Source: Syntrophobacteria bacterium
GTDB lineage: Bacteria > Desulfobacterota > DSWW01
Length of the DNA stretch: 6,604 nucleotides
NCBI GenBank assembly: GCA_030145435.1
Contig: JAQYVQ010000290.1
Location: forward strand, 1-6,604
Direction: 5' to 3'
The position numbers and the translations under genes were made by a program. The first letter of the stretch is position 1, and each line of letters begins with the position of its first letter. Shown here piece after piece: positions 5,720 through 6,604 of the stretch. The notes under the pieces were generated by a model. It had not been told where the DNA came from, searched no databases, and worked only from the letters and a program-made list of their open reading frames with translations.

Positions 5720-6604
5720 TTATTTCTCGTCCGGCACTTGCAGACGATCAATCCTGCCTCTTTCACCTACGCACACGAACCCTCCCCTGGGATCGGCACC
5801 AACGCCTGCAAAAGAGATGAAATCTTTATCCACTCTCAAGAGAAAGGTCTTCCCCCCGTCTGCGCTGACGAGGACGGTTCCGGTCGACCCCACGAGCACC
5901 ACCGCGTCTCCATCGGCAGCCCCCCTGAACAGTGACTTGTCCTGGTCCAGGGAAACATCTACCCAATGGTGGCCACCGTCCTCGGATCGGAAGACACTCC
6001 CTGCCACCCCATAGACAAGGATCCTTTGTGGATCCAATAGGGTAATCCCGAACAGGGAGCCTTCATACCCGCCCAGATCGAGCCGCTCCCACGACTTCGC
6101 CCCGTCCGTGGTCCTGAGGACCGTGCCGAACTCGCCCACGAGATATCCCGTCTCTTCGTCGAGGAAGGCAAGGCCATTGTAGATGTAGTCCAATCCGGGG
6201 GCCGTAAGCGTCCATGTCTTGCCGCCATCCGTTGTCTTCAGGAACGTGTCGTAGGCCCCGCACGCGTACCCGACACTCGGGGACGGGAACTGAATGTCGA
6301 AGAGGGGACTGTTTTCCGACGACGACTCCCGTTGAATACGCCATGTCTGCCCGCCATCGGCCGTGTGGATGATGACGCCCCCGTGGCCGGCCGCCCAGCC
6401 GTTTTGTGCGTCCGCGAAGCTCACACAGGTCAAGGCTTGCTTGGTCCCGGAATCCCGGGGACTCCACAAGTTCTTGTACTTCGGATGGGACACCAGAATT
6501 CGGCCCCGGGCTCCGACGATCACCGCGGTCTCTTCGTTCAGGAATGCGATGTCGAAAAACACGTCCCGGAAATCGAATGTCCAGATCGGGTGTTCGTCTG
6601 AAGA
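5720..6604 (-). CDS. YCF48-like Asp-box (BNR) beta-propeller protein, 5' end outside the window
   Basis: The frame is open through the right edge. A GTG at 6562 is possible, but 14 more codons upstream (SSDEHPIWTFDFRD) continue the same propeller pattern, so the true start and any signal peptide lie outside. Counting from that GTG, five Asp-box repeats recur every 40-43 residues: TADGGQTW at 67, TTDGGKTW at 110, TTDGAKSW at 151, SEDGGHHW at 193 and SADGGKTF at 233. Each is preceded by a G-x-x-G-x-(V/I) strand such as GHGGVIIH or GEFGTVLR. This is the layout of YCF48/photosystem II stability factor HCF136 relatives and BNR propellers. In non-photosynthetic bacteria such genes often adjoin RND and DUF1302 genes, where a periplasmic assembly or scaffold role is inferred. 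No sialidase catalytic residues are apparent. It ends with TAA 14 bases before the transporter, which implies co-transcription. Confidence 0.88.
   Translation of the reverse strand, partial: SSDEHPIWTFDFRDVFFDIAFLNEETAVIVGARGRILVSHPKYKNLWSPRDSGTKQALTCVSFADAQNGWAAGHGGVIIHTADGGQTWRIQRESSSENSPLFDIQFPSPSVGYACGAYDTFLKTTDGGKTWTLTAPGLDYIYNGLAFLDEETGYLVGEFGTVLRTTDGAKSWERLDLGGYEGSLFGITLLDPQRILVYGVAGSVFRSEDGGHHWVDVSLDQDKSLFRGAADGDAVVLVGSTGTVLVSADGGKTFLLRVDKDFISFAGVGADPRGGFVCVGERGRIDRLQVPDEK

Noticed and set aside
4509..6014. 501-codon open frame on the plus strand opposite the transporter and propeller genes
   Set aside because: It lies wholly antisense to two genes with clear domain motifs. Its product is rich in His, Asp, Gln and Arg with no recognisable domain, which is typical of the mirror of hydrophobic coding sequence in GC-rich DNA. 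It also crosses a gene boundary on the other strand.
6341..6364. DNA-level tandem repeat in the propeller gene
   Set aside because: The recurring similar stretches (about every 125 bases) are diverged and explained by the Asp-box protein repeats; they are not a separate repeat element.
5720..6604. Sialidase or glycoside hydrolase reading of the Asp-box protein
   Set aside because: Asp boxes are structural, and no arginine triad or other catalytic sialidase pattern was seen. The 40-43 residue blade spacing and the RND/DUF1302 neighbours suit a YCF48-like propeller.

Overview
The window reads as a single minus-strand gene cluster from a Gram-negative bacterium. A beta-barrel outer-membrane protein with a signal peptide and an RND-family inner-membrane transporter together imply a two-membrane envelope. 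GC content is moderate to high, and the gene content (SCP2-type thiolase, MMPL/RND transporter, DUF1302 protein, YCF48-like protein) resembles sets found in Proteobacteria and Desulfobacterota. A deltaproteobacterial lipid, aromatic or steroid degrader would fit, but the taxon cannot be fixed from this sequence alone.

All genes point the same way, so transcription runs from the right edge to the left edge. (1) 6604-5720: a YCF48-like/Asp-box beta-propeller protein, cut by the right edge at its N-terminus. (2) 5705-3402: a complete 767-residue MMPL/RND transporter starting at TTG. (3) 3326-1824: a complete 500-residue DUF1302-type outer-membrane barrel with a signal peptide. (4) 1809-1375: a 144-residue protein with an N-terminal membrane anchor and a soluble domain resembling the SCP2 sterol-carrier fold. 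(5) After a 217-base gap, 1157-1: an SCP2-type thiolase, complete except for its last few residues. The gaps between genes 1-2 and 3-4 are 14 bases, and between 2-3 they are 75 bases. Genes 1-4 are therefore very likely one operon; the thiolase may be read through or have its own promoter.

The genes suggest a working hypothesis (inference). A hydrophobic carboxylic acid, sterol-like compound or other lipid crosses the outer membrane through the DUF1302 barrel. It is handled in the envelope by the RND transporter with the help of the periplasmic propeller and the anchored SCP2-like lipid-binding domain. It is then degraded as a CoA thioester by the thiolase. In animals a thiolase and an SCP2 domain are fused in one protein, SCPx. 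Here the two modules appear as separate neighbouring genes, with the SCP2-like part fixed to a membrane and tied to a transport system. Export or lipid trafficking in the opposite direction is equally compatible with the sequence. No RNA genes, mobile elements, CRISPR arrays or frameshifts were seen.
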